The translations under genes and the position numbers were made by a program. The notes beneath the pieces were generated by a model. The model saw nothing but the letters and a program-made list of their open reading frames with translations, ran no database searches and had not been told where the DNA came from. Shown piece after piece: positions 62,892-64,000 of a DNA stretch of 64,000 bases. This DNA comes from Duganella sp. sic0402 (GTDB lineage: Bacteria > Pseudomonadota > Gammaproteobacteria > Burkholderiales > Burkholderiaceae_D). How positions within the stretch are numbered: the stretch's first letter is position 1; every line of letters starts with the position of its first letter. The stretch is from positions 124,001 through 188,000 of the forward strand of contig NZ_JAHUWK010000002.1 of assembly GCF_019219065.1 (NCBI RefSeq), written 5' to 3'.

Positions 62892-64000
62892 TGTTTTGCG
62901 GCGCCTTCCTTGTTACGGCGATGGTGTTCGCCGTTTGGCGATGCAGCGCCTGCACCAGCGCCGGCCGGCTTGGCGCCAGGCAGCGTGACTTTGGCGCCTT
63001 CCTTCAGGCGGTCCGCGCCTTCGGTGATGACTTGCTCGCCCAGTTTCAGGCCTTCGGTGATCTGCACCTTGTCGACAGTCGCGGCGCCGCGCTTGATCTG
63101 GCGCACGGTAACGGTCTTGTCTTCCTTCAGCACGTAGACGAAGTCGCCCTTGGTGCCATGGCGAACGGCGGTCACCGGCACCATGATGGCGTCCTTGATG
63201 GTGTTCAGCTCAAGGCGCACATTGACGAACTGGCTCGGGAACAGCGCCGACTTGGTGTTGGCAAAGCGCGCCTTGGCCTTGACCGTGCCGGTCGAGGTAT
63301 CGATCTGATTGTCCATCGCGTAGAACTTGCCGTTATCCAGCGGATTGGTGCGGGTGCGGTCCAGCGCCAGCGCCGGCAGCGCCGCGCCTTCGTTGACGCG
63401 CTGCGCCACGGACGGCACGCTGTCCTGCGGAATCGAGAACTCGACATCAATCGGCGACAGCTGGGTGATCACGGCGATGCCGCTGGTGTCGCTGGAACCG
63501 ACCAGGTTGCCGATATCGACCGTGCGCAAGCCCACGCGGCCGGAGATCGGCGCCACCACCTTGGTGTAGCCCAGGTTCAGCTTGGCCGTGCCTTCGGCCG
63601 CCTTGTCGGTCATGACCGTGCCTTCCAGCTGCTTGACCAGCGCCGCCTGCGTGTCCACGTCCTGACGCGCGATCGAATCCTGGGTCAGCAGCGTGCGGTA
63701 GCGGTTCAGCGTCAGCCTGGCGTTTTCCAGCTGGGCTTCGTCGCGCTGGCGCGTGCCGGTGGCCTGCATCAGCGCCATTTCAAACTGGCGCGGGTCGATC
63801 TGCGCCAGCACCTGGCCTGCCTTGACCATCTGCCCTTCCTTGTACAACACGCTTTGCAGGATGCCGGATACTTGCGGACGCACCGTGGTGGTGGCTGCCG
63901 CCGTCACGGTGCCCAGCGCTTCCAGCGTGACCGGGATGTCAGCCTTTTCCGCAGTCGCCACGCCTACCGTGGTGGCCGGCGAACGGCGTCCGCCACCGCC
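62888..64000 (-). CDS. mdtA: RND efflux periplasmic adaptor (MdtA-like), N-terminus outside window
   Basis: The visible 370 or so residues start inside a Gly-rich linker and run to the stop. They contain the lipoyl/hairpin region (TVRPQVSGILQSVLYKEGQ and VKAGQVLAQIDPRQFEMALMQ), beta-barrel and membrane-proximal domains, ending in a Gly/Ala tail (AGAGAASPNGE). The adaptor links RND pump and TolC channel. The real start lies beyond the window end, since the frame is open to the last base. It overlaps mdtB by 4 bases. Confidence 0.9.
   Translation of the reverse strand, partial: GGGGRRSPATTVGVATAEKADIPVTLEALGTVTAAATTTVRPQVSGILQSVLYKEGQMVKAGQVLAQIDPRQFEMALMQATGTRQRDEAQLENARLTLNRYRTLLTQDSIARQDVDTQAALVKQLEGTVMTDKAAEGTAKLNLGYTKVVAPISGRVGLRTVDIGNLVGSSDTSGIAVITQLSPIDVEFSIPQDSVPSVAQRVNEGAALPALALDRTRTNPLDNGKFYAMDNQIDTSTGTVKAKARFANTKSALFPSQFVNVRLELNTIKDAIMVPVTAVRHGTKGDFVYVLKEDKTVTVRQIKRGAATVDKVQITEGLKLGEQVITEGADRLKEGAKVTLPGAKPAGAGAGAASPNGEHHRRNKEGAAKQ

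Overview
The window is a GC-rich chromosomal segment of a betaproteobacterium, most likely in the Oxalobacteraceae (Duganella/Massilia/Janthinobacterium-like). The evidence is the gene order around dapC-dapD-pilU-dapE-prmB, an FMN riboswitch ahead of a stand-alone ribB, an OmpR/EnvZ (RisA/RisS-like) pair, and paired FapA (DUF342) proteins. This placement is inferred from family knowledge; no database search was run. I saw no rRNA, tRNA, prophage, insertion sequence or CRISPR array. The whole window is densely packed coding sequence with many 4-bp ATGA overlaps.

Layout. 1-5560: a putative catabolic operon on the minus strand (alkylglycerone-phosphate-synthase-like FAD oxidase, GlpD-like dehydrogenase, FGGY kinase cut by the window edge) with a divergent AraC regulator. 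5575-9067: SRPBCC protein, a small acidic protein and a large M16 peptidase. 9126-10034: promoter, palindrome, FMN riboswitch and ribB. 10043-12379: divergent DHA2-type MFS pump and LysR regulator. 12420-15349: MlaE-type permease, MCE protein, lipoprotein and DUF2867 protein, without an ATPase gene. 15380-21115: exported nucleoside hydrolase, YciH, cysteine hydrolase with a divergent GlxA-type regulator, RhlE-like helicase, and an M19 dipeptidase-like protein. 21112-23773: small membrane protein under a MerR-type promoter, its divergent MerR, and a DUF4153 membrane protein.

23872-34433 is a housekeeping block for lysine/diaminopimelate synthesis and translation (dapC, dapD, pilU, ArsC/YffB-like, dapE, prmB, ABC-F ATPase). 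It is interrupted by an SDR-deacetylase-LysR unit at 27098-29844. 34439-44615 holds a lone CheW, arfB, a TauE-type permease with LysR, two tandem FapA/DUF342 genes whose upstream region carries an exact FNR/ANR-type box and a second dyad, and an OmpR/EnvZ pair. 45195-48651 holds a TPP-riboswitch-controlled TonB receptor facing a PnuC transporter and a NadR-like kinase, plausibly a vitamin uptake and salvage locus. The PnuC and kinase genes are coupled to an S46 dipeptidyl-peptidase. 50814-55042 is a CheB-CheR-PAS hybrid coupled to a PAS histidine kinase. 55085-64000 is an MdtABC-TolC type RND efflux operon, truncated at the window end inside mdtA.

The most notable points are: the oxidase-GlpD-kinase cluster; the TPP aptamer followed by a hairpin that masks the ribosome binding site; the FNR-like box and dyads around the fapA pair; the MerR promoter pointing at an uncharacterised membrane protein; the MCE operon lacking an ATPase; and a Thr/Ser-rich insertion in one RND pump.
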